A stretch of 64,000 nucleotides of DNA from VXYL01 sp965116935 (GCA_965116935.1 OZ220737.1:3844001-3908000), one strand, 5' to 3'. Shown: positions 19,463-27,766, counted from the stretch's first letter. Notes: generated from the letters alone by a model not told the origin. Made by a program: numbers and translations.

Positions 19463-20620
19463 ATGCCCGACAACGACCAGGCGATGCGGAACCACGTCGC
19501 GACCCTGCCTGTGCCAGAGTTTGCCGAGACCGCCTTCACCAAGCCGCCGGCGCTGCGGGACGCGCGGGTGGCGATCGTCACCAGTGCGGCCCTGCACCGC
19601 GAGGGAGACGCGCCGTTCGCGGTAGCGGATGTGCACTTCGAGACCATCCCGGACAGTGCGCGCGACCTGAAGCTCGGGCACGTGAGCCCGAACTTCGACC
19701 GCGCCGGCTTCGCGGCAGACCTGAACGTCGTCTACCCCGTCGATCGGCTGCACGAACTCGCGGACCGCGGAGCCATCGGGAGCGTCGCCGACTTCCACTA
19801 CTCGTTTGCCGGCAACCAGTCGGACACGGTGTCCGAGGTCCGCCTTGACACCGGTCCAGCTTGTGCGCAAAAGCTCCGCGAGGACGGGGTGGACGTCGTT
19901 CTGCTCACACCCGTCTGACCCCTTTGTCCGCGTACGGTCTGTACGCTGGCGCACGTCTTCGAAGCTGCTGGGCTCGCTACCGTCGCAATCGTGCCGATCC
20001 GGACCGTCGCGGAGCGAATACGCCCGCCGCGGGCCCTCTGCGTCGAGTTCCCGCTCGGACTGCCGCTCGGAAAACCGGGGGACGCCGACTTCCAGCACCG
20101 CGTGCTCGGCGAGGCCTTCGCGCTCCTCGAGGAACCGGCGGGTCCGGTGCTCGCGGACTTTCCGGAAGCGATCAAATCCGAGGACACCGAACCGCTCCAG
20201 TGTTCGGTCCCGCCGCGCTACGACCCGGAACTCCATCCCGCCGTCGACGAGGCGCAGGGACTGCGCGCCGTATACGACCGCGCGGTGGCCAGAAACGGAC
20301 GCACCTCGGTGGGTTCGCATGCAAGTCCCGACGACATCCCCGACGCGATCGGCAAGTTCGCTAGGATCGCCGCCGGCGAACGGTGGGACGAGGTGGGTCT
20401 CGACGGCTCGGCCGGCCGCGTCGGCCAGGAGATCAGGACGTACTACGAGGAACTCGCTTGCGAACTCGCGGATGTACCGGCCGGGCCGTGGGCCGTAGAA
20501 CGATGGTTCTACGAGCGGACGGAGACGGGCAAGGTGCTGCTCGAGGCGCGCCGCAAGATGCGCGATGCAGGCGCTCCGCAACTGGCCTGGTTCCTACTGG
20601 CACCGGCGTCGCGGGAGTAG
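19463..20620 (+). CDS. Selenoprotein candidate: GrdB-like glycine/betaine/proline reductase family, with in-frame UGA read as selenocysteine
   Basis: ATG 19463 follows GAGGAG. The frame runs 151 codons, meets TGA at 19916-19918, and stays open in the same frame for 233 more codons to TAG. Read through, it gives one 385-residue protein of the GrdB/PrdB-like family: HVSPNFDRAGFAADLNVVYPVDRL, then GSVADFHYSFAG, VDVVLLTP and, after the stop, PLCPRTVCTLAHVFEAAG. The UGA falls at a family redox site, giving U-x-x-C (residues 152-155). A candidate bacterial SECIS hairpin follows the UGA. selA, selB and selC are all in this window. In anaerobes such proteins reduce glycine, betaine or proline; the substrate here is unknown. 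Confidence 0.85.
19930..19946 (+). promoter_or_regulatory. Candidate bacterial SECIS hairpin
   Basis: A perfect 6-bp stem, GCGTAC with GTACGC, closes the loop GGTCT. The loop begins 17 bases after the UGA. From memory, the E. coli fdhF SECIS has the same GGUCU within its apical loop and the same 17-base distance to its UGA. SelB contacts the G and U of that loop. The usual bulged U on the 5' side is not evident. Outer bases (CC and GG around a T) could extend the stem. Confidence 0.75.
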
Positions 20621-21163
20621 GGGACGTCCTTGTGGCGTCCCGTGTCCGGTTCGCGCACCGTTCCCGACGCGGGCGACCACAAGGGTCGCCCTACACCGCT
20701 TCGGCCAGCAACTCCTCGAGCTTCGGAATCGCCGCTAAGGCGTGTTCACACTATGCGCTCACACAATCCATCGGACGAAGTGGCCCTCGGAGGGAAGGCA
20801 TCCTGCCTTCCCTGCAAAAGGCGACCTCGTTTTCGAGCGGTTGTCGCCAGGGCCTTGGTAGCTGTCGCCGGTTGATTCAGGTAGTTTTCGGTGACCAGAA
20901 CGCTAGCGCCTGAGGACGGCCAACGGAGAAGGGCGACGCATGCGTTGCCCCTACGGCCCGCGGCTTGACCGACACCTTTTTCTGTAGGGGTGACGCATGC
21001 GTCGCCCGGTCCGGCAGACCGTTGGGCCGCCGCCAAGTCCGACAGACTGCTAGCCATGCTAGCCCGGATTATTCATGATGCTGGCGAAGAGTGGGATTGC
21101 GGAGCGCCCGGAGGCGTTTTCCGGGGGATGGCGCGCTGTCGGCTGGCGGTTGTGGCGCGACGG

Positions 21164-21389
21164 GCACTCCCGACACACAAACACTTCGTCCCACACCCTC
21201 GAAGGCAATCTCTCACAGCAGGGGCCCCGGACAGGCTAGGCGTGCGGGCAGAGCTCGGCTCGGGAAGACACACGCTTGACACCGGTTCGCGCGCGTGGCA
21301 TTCCCTTCGAGGATCCCCGATTGTCAAAAGTGTAAGAGATTGTCCGCTCCTGTGTGGGACGAGATGTTTGCTGTGAAATTCCCGAGGCC
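21164..21389. mobile_element. MITE-like element with inverted arms of about 55 bp
   Basis: The left arm (21164-21217) reads CCGACACACAAACACTTCGT, then CCCACACCCTCGAAGGCAAT and CTCTCACA. The right arm (21331-21389), reverse-complemented, reads CAGCAAACATCTCGTCCCAC, then ACAGGAGCGGACAATCTCTT and ACA. The two arms thus share most positions over about 50 bases in inverted orientation, enclosing about 110 bases with no gene. The same arm sequence occurs at 33.0, 22.9, 32.2, 30.8 and 27.6 kb. No target duplication could be defined by eye. Confidence 0.6.
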
Positions 21390-21663
21390 AGATCGCATCT
21401 AAGGCAACAAAAACCCTGTCCGGCCCCGAAGCGTCGGCTGTCAGCGGCATGAGCCCGCGCCGGCTGCGGGGACCACGGTGCGTGCGATACGGCTGCCCCG
21501 GTTTCTGGCCTGGCGCACGACCGTCGTCGGGGTGTCGGCGAGAAAGCGCGTCACCCTCCGCCTCGGATTCTGTCAGCCAGACGCCGCCTGCGCCAGGCAT
21601 TTCATGCGTTCGGGGTGGCCGACTCAGGCCATGACCGTTTGTGTGTCGGGACCGCCATGCCGG

Positions 21664-21712
21664 CATGATCGCGAGGTCGCGTGCTGCGTGCCAGCGGGCC
21701 ACCGATGTCGTG
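21664..21712 (-). pseudogene. 49-base fragment of an amidase gene
   Basis: CATGATCGCGAGGTCGCG and the bases after it match 24541-24591 inside the amidase gene, with one 2-base gap and about four mismatches. Read on the minus strand it encodes HDIGGPLARST, the conserved amidase block that appears as SRDIGGPLARSTRDLAIM in the intact gene. The divergence shows that it came from a different amidase or is an old copy. It sits between repeat arms. Confidence 0.55.
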
Positions 21713-21933
21713 AACGACTGATCCCGCAACGACCGATCCCGCCACACACTTTTTCCGACCTACACACCGTAGGACATCTCCCTCGCTCTCCTTGTCCGCC
21801 TGCGGCCCGCCCGACCGCGCGCTCAGGCCCGATCACTCGCTCCGCCGCCGGGCGAGACCCGGACAGGCGGTGGGTATGCGTCACCTCAACCTCAGGTGGC
21901 GGGTCACACCGCTGCTGGAGAAACGCGCGGTGC

Positions 21934-21939
21934 TATACT
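21934..21939 (+). promoter_or_regulatory. Possible -10 box for the DUF2188 gene
   Basis: TATACT in the context GTGCTATACTGG lies 26 bases before the proposed GTG start at 21965. It fits an extended sigma-70 -10 element with a short leader. No convincing -35 was found at 16-18 bases upstream. Confidence 0.3.
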
Positions 21940-21964
21940 GGTTCGCAAGCGGAAGCAAGGGTCT

Positions 21965-22195
21965 GTGACCGTGGCTGGCAAGGGTCAACACGTAGTGCCT
22001 CGGGACGGCAAGTGGGCCGTGCGCAAAGGCGGCGCTGAGCGCGTGACGCGCCGGTATGAGACGCAGCGCGAAGCGGTTAAGGCGGCGCGGGAGATCGCGC
22101 GCAAACAGGGAACTGAGGTGTTCGTACACGGTCGGGATGGCCGGATCCGGGAGCGGAACTCGTACGGGAATGACCCATTTCCGCCGGAGGGCTAA
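21965..22195 (+). CDS. DUF2188 domain protein
   Basis: 76 residues from GTG 21965. The whole protein is the DUF2188 domain: HVVPRDGKWAVRKGGAERVT, TQREAVKAAREIARKQG, then EVFVHGRDGRIRERNSYG. The family is small, soluble and of unknown function, often next to toxin-antitoxin or stress genes. The start rests on the -10-like TATACT at 21934 and a weak AAGGG; an ATG at 21896 is possible but lies upstream of that promoter. The next gene follows at once. Confidence 0.8.
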   Translation: MTVAGKGQHVVPRDGKWAVRKGGAERVTRRYETQREAVKAAREIARKQGTEVFVHGRDGRIRERNSYGNDPFPPEG

Positions 22196-22836
22196 ACGCC
22201 GCGTCGGAAGATGAGGGCAATTTCGAGCGCAACGCGTTCGTAAACTGCCCGTTCGACGAAGCCTACGAACCCATTCTGCAGGCCGTTCTTTTCTGCTTGG
22301 TGAGGTTCGGATTGAGGCCCCGCATCGCGAGAGAGAGGAACGATGCGGGCGAGCCGCGTGTCGAGAAGATCGTGGAGCTTGTGGCATCGTCCAAATACTC
22401 GATCCACGACCTCAGTCGGTGTCAGGCCCGGGAAGAAGGCGAATACTATCGCCTCAACATGCCGTTCGAGCTGGGGCTCGATTTCGGATGCCGCCGATTC
22501 GGCGGAGGGCGGCTGTCCAGCAAGGTCATCCTGGTATTGGAGGAGGAACGCTTCCGCTATCAAGCGGCGATGTCCGACCTCGCTGGGAGCGACATTGAAG
22601 CGCACGGTGGCGACTACGAGGTCGCGGTGCGGAAGGTGCGCAATTGGCTTGCCGGGCTGAGTGGGTTCGAACGTGTGGGCGCGGCCCGCGTAGTTGCGGA
22701 CTACGAGGACTTCCAACGCTGGTATCTCGACCGGCAGCGGGCAGCCGGATTCTCCGACGACGACATCACGGATTATTCGACTGCGGAGCTTCTTGCAGCC
22801 ATGTTCGAATGGGACACCGAACGTGGGGGCGCGTAG
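22177..22836 (+). CDS. Conserved hypothetical protein with an NCPFD N-terminus
   Basis: The family-like start NFERNAFVNCPFDEAYEPILQ is encoded from 22219. It leads into VEKIVELVASSKYSIHDLSR, NMPFELGLDFG and ISDLAG-like blocks, a fold reminiscent of TIR or nucleoside-deoxyribosyltransferase proteins. No ATG, GTG or TTG exists in frame before that block. The frame is open back to 22174, where ATT 22177 is the only near-start. ATG 22211 is out of frame by one. The first usable standard starts are TTG 22294 and GTG 22297, which would delete the conserved N-terminus. Either a rare start is used or one base is wrong or shifted near 22215. Confidence 0.6.
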   Translation: MSAGGLNAASEDEGNFERNAFVNCPFDEAYEPILQAVLFCLVRFGLRPRIARERNDAGEPRVEKIVELVASSKYSIHDLSRCQAREEGEYYRLNMPFELGLDFGCRRFGGGRLSSKVILVLEEERFRYQAAMSDLAGSDIEAHGGDYEVAVRKVRNWLAGLSGFERVGAARVVADYEDFQRWYLDRQRAAGFSDDDITDYSTAELLAAMFEWDTERGGA

Positions 22837-22898
22837 CCGATCTACCGGTCAGCTGCGGACATGCGTGAAGCGAAGGGGTTTGGCGGAAGGAATAGCTA

Positions 22899-23160
22899 GC
22901 CGCCACAACACCGATTTCGTCCTGCACTCCCGCAGACATTTCGCACACCGACCGCGCCGGACTCGCCAGTCGGAGGGTTCGGATGCACGCCCTCCCCGCT
23001 AGGCTAGGTCATGCAGGTCCACCATAGTGACCATCAGCCCATCAGCCTCGTTTCGCCGTGCATCACGCCCTCGCTTGTCCGCTGCTCCACGGCACCCAAC
23101 CCGGCCAGCGCAGGTAATCGCGCACACGACCGTGGGACGAAATGGGTGTGTGGCGGGTCA
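22899..23160. mobile_element. MITE-like element with inverted arms
   Basis: The left arm begins at 22899 with GCCGCCACAACACCGATTTC, then GTCCTGCAC and CGCAGACATTTCGCACACCG. The right arm (23118-23160), reverse-complemented, begins GACCCGCCACACACCCATTT, then CGTCCCACGGTCGTGTGCG. Arms are inverted and share about 30 positions. The roughly 160-base interior has no gene that could be recognised. It belongs to the same dispersed family as the elements at 21.2 and 33.0 kb. Confidence 0.5.
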
Positions 23161-23226
23161 CACCGATCGACGAGGAGACCGGGTAGTGTCCGCGGTCGAC
23201 GTCCAGCGGTTCAGGAACTGCCTTGT

Positions 23227-23688
23227 TCACCTTAGCGGCTGCGCGTGGTGCTTCGCTAGGTACTGATCCAGGGCGTTGGCGAAGTGCTGCACTTCCTTCT
23301 TGCCGAGAGCTCCGGGTCCACCGGACACTGCGCCGACACTGCGCAACTCGTCCATCATGTCGCGTCGTTGCAGGTAGTCACGCACGTTTTCGCGGGTGTA
23401 CATCTTGCCGCGCGGGTTGAGGGCCGCGCCGCCCTTCGCAACGACCTCGGCGGCGAGCGGTACGTCGCCAGTGATGACCAGGTCGCCTGACGCCATTCGC
23501 TCGACAATGGTGTGATCAGCCACGTCGAAGCCCGCTGCCACCTGCAGCGACTCGACCACGCGCGATGGCGGCGTTCGTACGTATTGGTTGGCCACGAGGA
23601 TCGTACGAATCTGCACGCGCTCGGCAGCCCGGAACAACACCTCCTTGATGGCATTGGGACAGGCGTCGGCATCGACCCAGATTCTCAC
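23227..23688 (-). CDS. yaiI: YaiI/YqxD family protein (UPF0178, DUF188)
   Basis: 153 residues, normal length. It starts MRIWVDADACPNAIKEVLFRAA with the conserved acidic pair and has VVANQ and IVERMASGDLVITGDVPLA. It ends with the conserved NPRGKMYTRENVRDYLQRRDMMDELR region. The fold is PIN-like, so a nuclease role is suspected, but none is established. It is convergent with the repeat-rich gap on its left. Confidence 0.9.
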   Translation of the reverse strand: MRIWVDADACPNAIKEVLFRAAERVQIRTILVANQYVRTPPSRVVESLQVAAGFDVADHTIVERMASGDLVITGDVPLAAEVVAKGGAALNPRGKMYTRENVRDYLQRRDMMDELRSVGAVSGGPGALGKKEVQHFANALDQYLAKHHAQPLR

Positions 23689-23769
23689 AAGCCTCTCCAG
23701 ATTGGTTGCCCCACCACGCTGGCCCTCCGTGCGTCGTGTTCGACACCGGAGTACACTTTAGCGACCGCC

Positions 23770-25277
23770 TCAGTCGAGCGGCGGAGTGCTCTGCGGCAGC
23801 CTCCGCACGGGAACGAGTTGCTCAACCGTAGCGGCCAGGTTTAGGAGCTTCTGCTCCGCCCAGGCCTCCGCGAGTAACTCGATCGCCACGGGCATGCCGT
23901 TGGCGCCGAAGCCGGCAGGGACGGAAATCGCCGGGAGGCCCGACGCAGCGGCGAGCTTGCAGTTGAAATGGCCTTGCTCCTCGCCGAGTGGAACCGCTTC
24001 TTCCGTGGCGGTGGGGTACACGAGCGCGTCGACATCGTGATCGTGCATGAGCGCGAGCAGTTGGCCGCGGATGGCGTCGCCAGCCGCGTGCGCCTCCAAG
24101 TAGGCGGCGCGCGATTTGCGCTCGGGATCGGCAAGGATGTTGGCCCAAATGCCGGCGACGACCGGCTCGAGGCGATCGTGTGCGGCGACGGATTCGAACG
24201 ACTGCACCGGGAGATTGGGGTGGCGGCGCAAATAGGCTGTCAGGTCATGGACGATGTCGTAGTCGTCCACGAGAAAGGCAGCCGGTGCTCGGGTGTCGGT
24301 CTTGAGCTGACCAAGGTCCGCGATCTCGACGATGGATGCGCCGCCTTCGGCGAGGGTCGCGAGAACGTGTCGAATGCGCGCGTTTGTCGCCGCGTCGTCG
24401 CCAAACCAATCGTTGAGCACGCCGAGGCGCAACTTCGCGAGGTCCACGTGGCGGAGGCCCGCAAGGTAGCTGTCCGGGATCTTGCCGCGAGACTCGGTGG
24501 TTTGGGGGTCCGCCGGGTCGTAGCCGACGGTGGCGTCCAGCATGATCGCGAGGTCGCGCGTGCTGCGTGCGAGCGGACCACCTATGTCGCGCGAGCTCGA
24601 AAGCGGGACGATACCGTGCCGGCTGCTCAAGCCTTGCGTGCCCCGAAGGCCCACGAGGTTGTTGTGTGCGGACGGCACACGGATCGAGCCGCACGTGTCG
24701 CTGCCCATCCCTGCGGCGCCGAAGTTGGCGGCAACACCGGCACCCGTGCCGCCGCTCGAACCTCCCGCGTGACGGTCGAGACCGTACGGGTTTCTCGTCA
24801 TGCCGAACGCGGAGCCGCGAGTCGTCCAGCCGAACGCGAACTCGTGCATCGTCGTCTTGGCCAGCATGATCGCGCCCGCGGCCTTGAGCTTCGCGACCTG
24901 CGTGGCATCGCGCTTCGGCCAGTGACCTTCCATGATCGCCGAGCCCACCGTGGTCGGCGCGTCGATGGTTTCGTAGTTGTCCTTTACCAGAACCGGAATC
25001 CCGTGCAGCACCGACCGCGGTCCCGAACGCCCGCGCTCGTCGTCGAGCGCCTGCGCCTGGGCACGGGCGTTGTCGTTCATGTGCTGAATGGCATTCAAGG
25101 CGGGGCCTTGCTGGTCGTAGGCCTCAATGCGGCGCACATACCAATCGACCAAGTCCACAGACGAGAGGGTAGCGGACGAGAGTTGCGCCTGAAGCTCCTC
25201 GATCGAGGCGTCCCCAACGGATCGGCACTCACAGCGACGCTCCAAACAAGCAAAACAGCCGACAAGATTCGTTGCAT
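23770..25277 (-). CDS. Secreted amidase (amidase signature family), apparent frameshift after the signal peptide
   Basis: The catalytic domain is complete: Lys in PVLVKDNY, the Gly/Ser-rich block GGSSGGTGAGVAANFGAAG and the nucleophile segment GSDTCGSIRVPSAHNN, a Ser-cisSer-Lys arrangement. It hydrolyses an amide bond; the substrate is unknown. The signal peptide MQRILSAVLLVWSVAVSADP starts at 25277 but lies one frame away from the domain. The two join near 25222 within GGGG, giving SADPLG-DASIEELQ. Either the run of G is misread or the gene is broken. The open frame without a shift would start MHIHATN at 25287, with a poor N-terminus. Confidence 0.8.
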
Positions 25278-25330
25278 GGATGTGCACCCCTCAAACATCT
25301 GCCGCCACTGTTCCCTTTGCTTGACCGAAA

Positions 25331-25429
25331 TCAACTGGCCAATGGAGGCGCGCCAGTTCCTCGGCCGGCATCCGCGCCGGACAGGAATTCGATCAGGGTG
25401 TTCGTGTCGAGTACCGCACGCACGCTCAT
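25331..25429 (-). pseudogene. Truncated PIN-domain toxin (VapC-type) remnant
   Basis: ATG 25429 overlaps the upstream antitoxin stop as ATGA. It encodes MSVRAVLDTNTLIEFLSGAD, the first strand of a PIN nuclease with the catalytic Asp in LDTN. After 20 residues the sequence leaves the family, and a stop follows at residue 33. A complete VapC has about 130 residues. A repeat-free 50 bases separates it from the amidase signal peptide. Confidence 0.7.
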
Positions 25430-25644
25430 GGCCACTCTTCGCGCAAGGCGCGCTGGTATTCGTCACCGTCGATTCCCCGGTCGTGCCACATTCCGAAGAA
25501 GGCCCGTCGCTCGACCTCGCGGCTGCTCCGCAGATAGTCGGCGACCGCCCGTCGCACCGCTTCGGTACGGGAGATGCTCTCTCGCTCGCAGAGGGCTGCG
25601 AGACCGACGATCTGGTCTTGGGGAAGGTCCACAATCGTTCGCAT
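25426..25644 (-). CDS. Ribbon-helix-helix antitoxin (VapB/CopG type), orphan
   Basis: 72 residues from ATG 25644. MRTIVDLPQDQIVGLAALC followed by SRTEAVRRAVADYL is a canonical ribbon-helix-helix DNA-binding domain. The tail AFFGMWHDRGIDGDEYQRALREEW is the toxin-binding end of such antitoxins. It overlaps the broken PIN toxin by 4 bases. It would have repressed its own operon. Confidence 0.85.
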   Translation of the reverse strand: MRTIVDLPQDQIVGLAALCERESISRTEAVRRAVADYLRSSREVERRAFFGMWHDRGIDGDEYQRALREEWP

Positions 25645-25910
25645 GGCAATGATGTCAATCGACGACGACGCCACGTTACGCCAGGCACGAAGGGTGCTCA
25701 AGCTCGACGCGGGGAAGGGAGCGCGGCGACAGGCAATGCTTGACTGTGCTCTCGACTACGTCCAAAAGGGCAATCCGGCGTGCTGCTACGAGCATCGACG
25801 GGGCGACGGTGGCAGAGCGCTGCGATGGACACTAGGCAGATTGGAACGCGTTCAGGCGGTCGACGTTGAAGCAGCGGGGTTGCGGCCGGTCCTCGCGGCT
25901 CGCGCGGAAG

Positions 25911-26186
25911 CTAGGCGAGGTCGGCGCAGGCGGGGTTTTGCGTTGCAGCGGTTTTGACGGCGGCGCTCCCGACTCTTAGGACGGCGGCGGCCGCTCGGGG
26001 GTCGATGCCGAAATCGCGGACGAACTGGTCCAGGGACACGCCGTCGGCGAGCCAGTCGAATAGCTGCTGAACGGGCAGGCGCGTACCGCGGAAGCACGGG
26101 GTTCCGCTCATGCGGCCCGGATCGATCCAGACAGCTTCCTCCAGCGTCATCGCCGTCTCGGGTTGGGATTCCGCAACCGTCTTCAT
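25911..26186 (-). CDS. DUF433 family protein, probable orphan antitoxin
   Basis: 91 residues from ATG 26186. The core IDPGRMSGTPCFRGTRLPVQ, then LFDWLADGVSLDQFVRDFGID, is the DUF433 winged-helix domain. DUF433 proteins are frequently antitoxins for PIN-like DUF5615 toxins. Downstream (below 25911) no toxin frame could be recognised. A second frame on the other strand across 25574-25957 shows no family features. Confidence 0.8.
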   Translation of the reverse strand: MKTVAESQPETAMTLEEAVWIDPGRMSGTPCFRGTRLPVQQLFDWLADGVSLDQFVRDFGIDPRAAAAVLRVGSAAVKTAATQNPACADLA

Positions 26187-26280
26187 GATGGTGGACGAGC
26201 GTATCGGGACAGGGGCTGGAGTCAATCGGGTCCCCCCTTCGCAGCGGGGTCTTTGGAGAGTGCTATACAAACTGTACATT

Positions 26281-26553
26281 ATGGGCAATCATCCGGTCGT
26301 TGAAGGAGCGGATGACTTGGACGATATGGCAGAGTCGTCAGGAACGATGATGGGCTTCCTCGTGAAGAGGCCGCCAAAGCTGTCGAGCGGTGCCAGGGAG
26401 TTTGTCCGCGAACATCCCGAGGAGGCACGCGTAGCGATTGCGGTGGCTTGGAGACGGCGGCAGCGCAATCATGGACTGAGACGACGAGCCCAACGGTGGA
26501 CGTGCCTGCACGGCTTCGGCAGTTCGTGGTGGATCGGACTGAGGAGGATCTGA
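26281..26553 (+). CDS. Short uncharacterised frame preceding an antitoxin
   Basis: ATG 26281 gives MGNHPVVEGADDLDDMAESS, then GFLVKRPPKLSSGAREFVREHPEEARVAIAVAWRRRQRN. The composition is protein-like up to about residue 63, with an acidic start and basic end. Beyond that it overlaps the antitoxin gene in another frame and becomes shadow-like. It may be a short protein or the 5' part of the antitoxin gene separated by a frameshift near 26465. No family was recognised. Confidence 0.35.
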   Translation: MGNHPVVEGADDLDDMAESSGTMMGFLVKRPPKLSSGAREFVREHPEEARVAIAVAWRRRQRNHGLRRRAQRWTCLHGFGSSWWIGLRRI

Positions 26554-26876
26554 TCGGCGTTACGGAGGCTGCGTCACGACTCGGTGTGTCGCGTACGACG
26601 ATCTACGACTGGGCGGCCAAGAACACATTGATCGCCTGGCGGTCCACGAAGCGCCGACTGAACATCCCGGCAGGCCAGATCGTCGGCCCCGGTCGGGTCG
26701 CTGCCGGATTGGCGGAAGTTGTGGACGTTGTCGGGGAGCCTGAGCTCGCCTGGGCTTTCCTCAGCGAGGAATGGCCTTTTGAGGACGGGGTGCCCCGGCC
26801 CATCGAGCGCTTGCAGTCCGGCCGGCTCGACGAGGTACTGTCGGCTGCAGCAGGATTCGGCGCGACCTTTACGTGA
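26448..26876 (+). CDS. DNA-binding antitoxin with HTH and MbcA/Xre-like C-terminal segment, orphan
   Basis: 142 residues. The middle holds a helix-turn-helix of the excisionase/MerR kind (LIGVTEAASRLGVSRTTIYD, WAAKNTLIAWRS). The end GLAEVVDVVGEPELAWAFLS, then RPIERLQSGRLDEVLSAAAG, matches the DUF2384-like tail of antitoxins paired with RES or ADP-ribosylating toxins. The following frame begins on the overlapping GTGA but is only 33 codons long, so the toxin is lost. Confidence 0.7.
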   Translation: METAAAQSWTETTSPTVDVPARLRQFVVDRTEEDLIGVTEAASRLGVSRTTIYDWAAKNTLIAWRSTKRRLNIPAGQIVGPGRVAAGLAEVVDVVGEPELAWAFLSEEWPFEDGVPRPIERLQSGRLDEVLSAAAGFGATFT

Positions 26877-26974
26877 CCGAAGGCCGCTATCCGCGGAACC
26901 TGATTGAGCCGCTGTGGTCAGGACAGCGTTTCCGGAAAGCTATCGGACCGTGGCGACCTGTCGGATCCCGTTGA
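26873..26974 (+). pseudogene. Truncated downstream partner of the antitoxin
   Basis: GTG 26873 overlaps the antitoxin stop and encodes VTEGRYPRNLIEPLWSGQRF, then about 13 more residues to a stop. Its position and coupling are those of a toxin gene, but only the beginning survives. A repeat arm (CCGACACACGAGTTCCGTC) starts right after, at about 26984. Confidence 0.4.
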
Positions 26975-27145
26975 GGCGCTTTCCCGACACACGAGTTCCG
27001 TCTTGCATGCCATAGGGCGTGCCCACGCACAACCTTGCCGATTCAACGCCAATTGCCTCACGCGGCTCCCGTGCCGCGTGGTGTCGAGGCTGAGTTGGCG
27101 GCGGGATTGCCTGGTGGTTGCATTACTGCTACCATTTCGGCCATC

Positions 27146-27508
27146 ATGGACAAGACACTTTCGAGAGTCAGACGGAATCCCCGACACAACCGTTACGCGT
27201 ACCGTGTCATCTGGTCCGAAGAAGACGAGATGTACGTGGGCCTGTGTGCGGAGTTCGGCCTGCTCAGCCATCTGGACGACACTCCCGAGGGTGCATTCGC
27301 CGGCATCCGCGACGTAGTGGCGTTTGCCGTACATGCTCTGCGGGAAGATGGCGACCCCATCCCGGAGCCGCTGTCCACGCGACGATACAGCGGCACCCTC
27401 ACGCTTCGCGTCCCGCCGGAGACCCACCGTTCCCTCGCCATGGACGCCGCCGAAGCAGGGGTAAGTATGAACCGCCTGGCCGCTGAACGGCTGGCGACGC
27501 GCCGTTGA
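27146..27508 (+). CDS. HicB-family antitoxin, orphan
   Basis: 120 residues from ATG 27146. The partial RNase H-like HicB fold is clear: NRYAYRVIWSEEDEMYVGLC, then LSHLDDTPEGAFAGIRDVVAFAVH. The C-terminus LTLRVPPETHRSLAMDAAEAGVSMNRLAAERLA is a ribbon-helix-helix. No HicA toxin (about 60 residues, double-stranded-RNA-binding fold) was found upstream or downstream. It is therefore one more solitary antitoxin in this region. Confidence 0.85.
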   Translation: MDKTLSRVRRNPRHNRYAYRVIWSEEDEMYVGLCAEFGLLSHLDDTPEGAFAGIRDVVAFAVHALREDGDPIPEPLSTRRYSGTLTLRVPPETHRSLAMDAAEAGVSMNRLAAERLATRR

Positions 27509-27766
27509 GGGCGGCTTCATGGGGTCGCCTGCCTTCCCGTTGCGCCACTCCCGCTGCCCCGCCCCACAGTCACCGACAGGCTTCGGCAACACTTTTCGGG
27601 GGGTTCCCGACACACCAACATTCCCGTTGTACATACCAAAGGACATTGCCCACTCGGCGCTGAATCCCTCGGCCCGCGACTGTTCCTCCTGCCATCGGAA
27701 GCGGATGCACCATTGCTCGGCGATCCGAATGCACCATTGCCCCACCCGTCTCCGGACTCCCCGGAC
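27509..27766. repeat. Repeat arm and a two-copy short repeat
   Basis: No gene. A repeat arm with CCCGACACACCAACATTCCC is at about 27603. At 27703-27740 the phrase ATGCACCATTGC occurs twice, 24 bases apart. Such doubled GCAATGGTGCAT repeats are reminiscent of IS21-family ends, but no transposase or second end is present nearby. Confidence 0.45.

Larger units (their letters stand above)
20621..21964. repeat. 1.3-kb gene-free stretch of REP palindromes and inverted-arm elements
   Basis: No credible gene. It contains GGGCGACCACAAGGGTCGCC near 20677, a family A palindrome at 20791-20813, and two family C palindromes at 20931-20951 and 20987-21007 with 55-base spacing, in the opposite orientation to the array at 17.5 kb. 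The phrase AAGTCCGACAGACTGCTAG follows near 21031. An inverted-arm element lies at 21164-21389. A 49-base amidase gene fragment is at 21664-21712 and a further arm at 21735-21775. Confidence 0.75.

Noticed and set aside
20621..21964. Frames of 200 or more codons across the repeat-rich gap, including 21073-21747 on the minus strand
   Set aside because: They run through palindromic repeats and inverted arms; protein-like segments are absent except for the 49-base amidase fragment.
25574..25957. Plus-strand frame of 127 codons between antitoxin genes
   Set aside because: Starts inside the antisense of an antitoxin, has no ribosome site and ends in Arg-rich shadow sequence; no family features.
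27703..27740. Doubled ATGCACCATTGC, considered as an IS21-family end
   Set aside because: Only one end-like sequence and no istA/istB genes or matching second end in the window; kept as a repeat note only.
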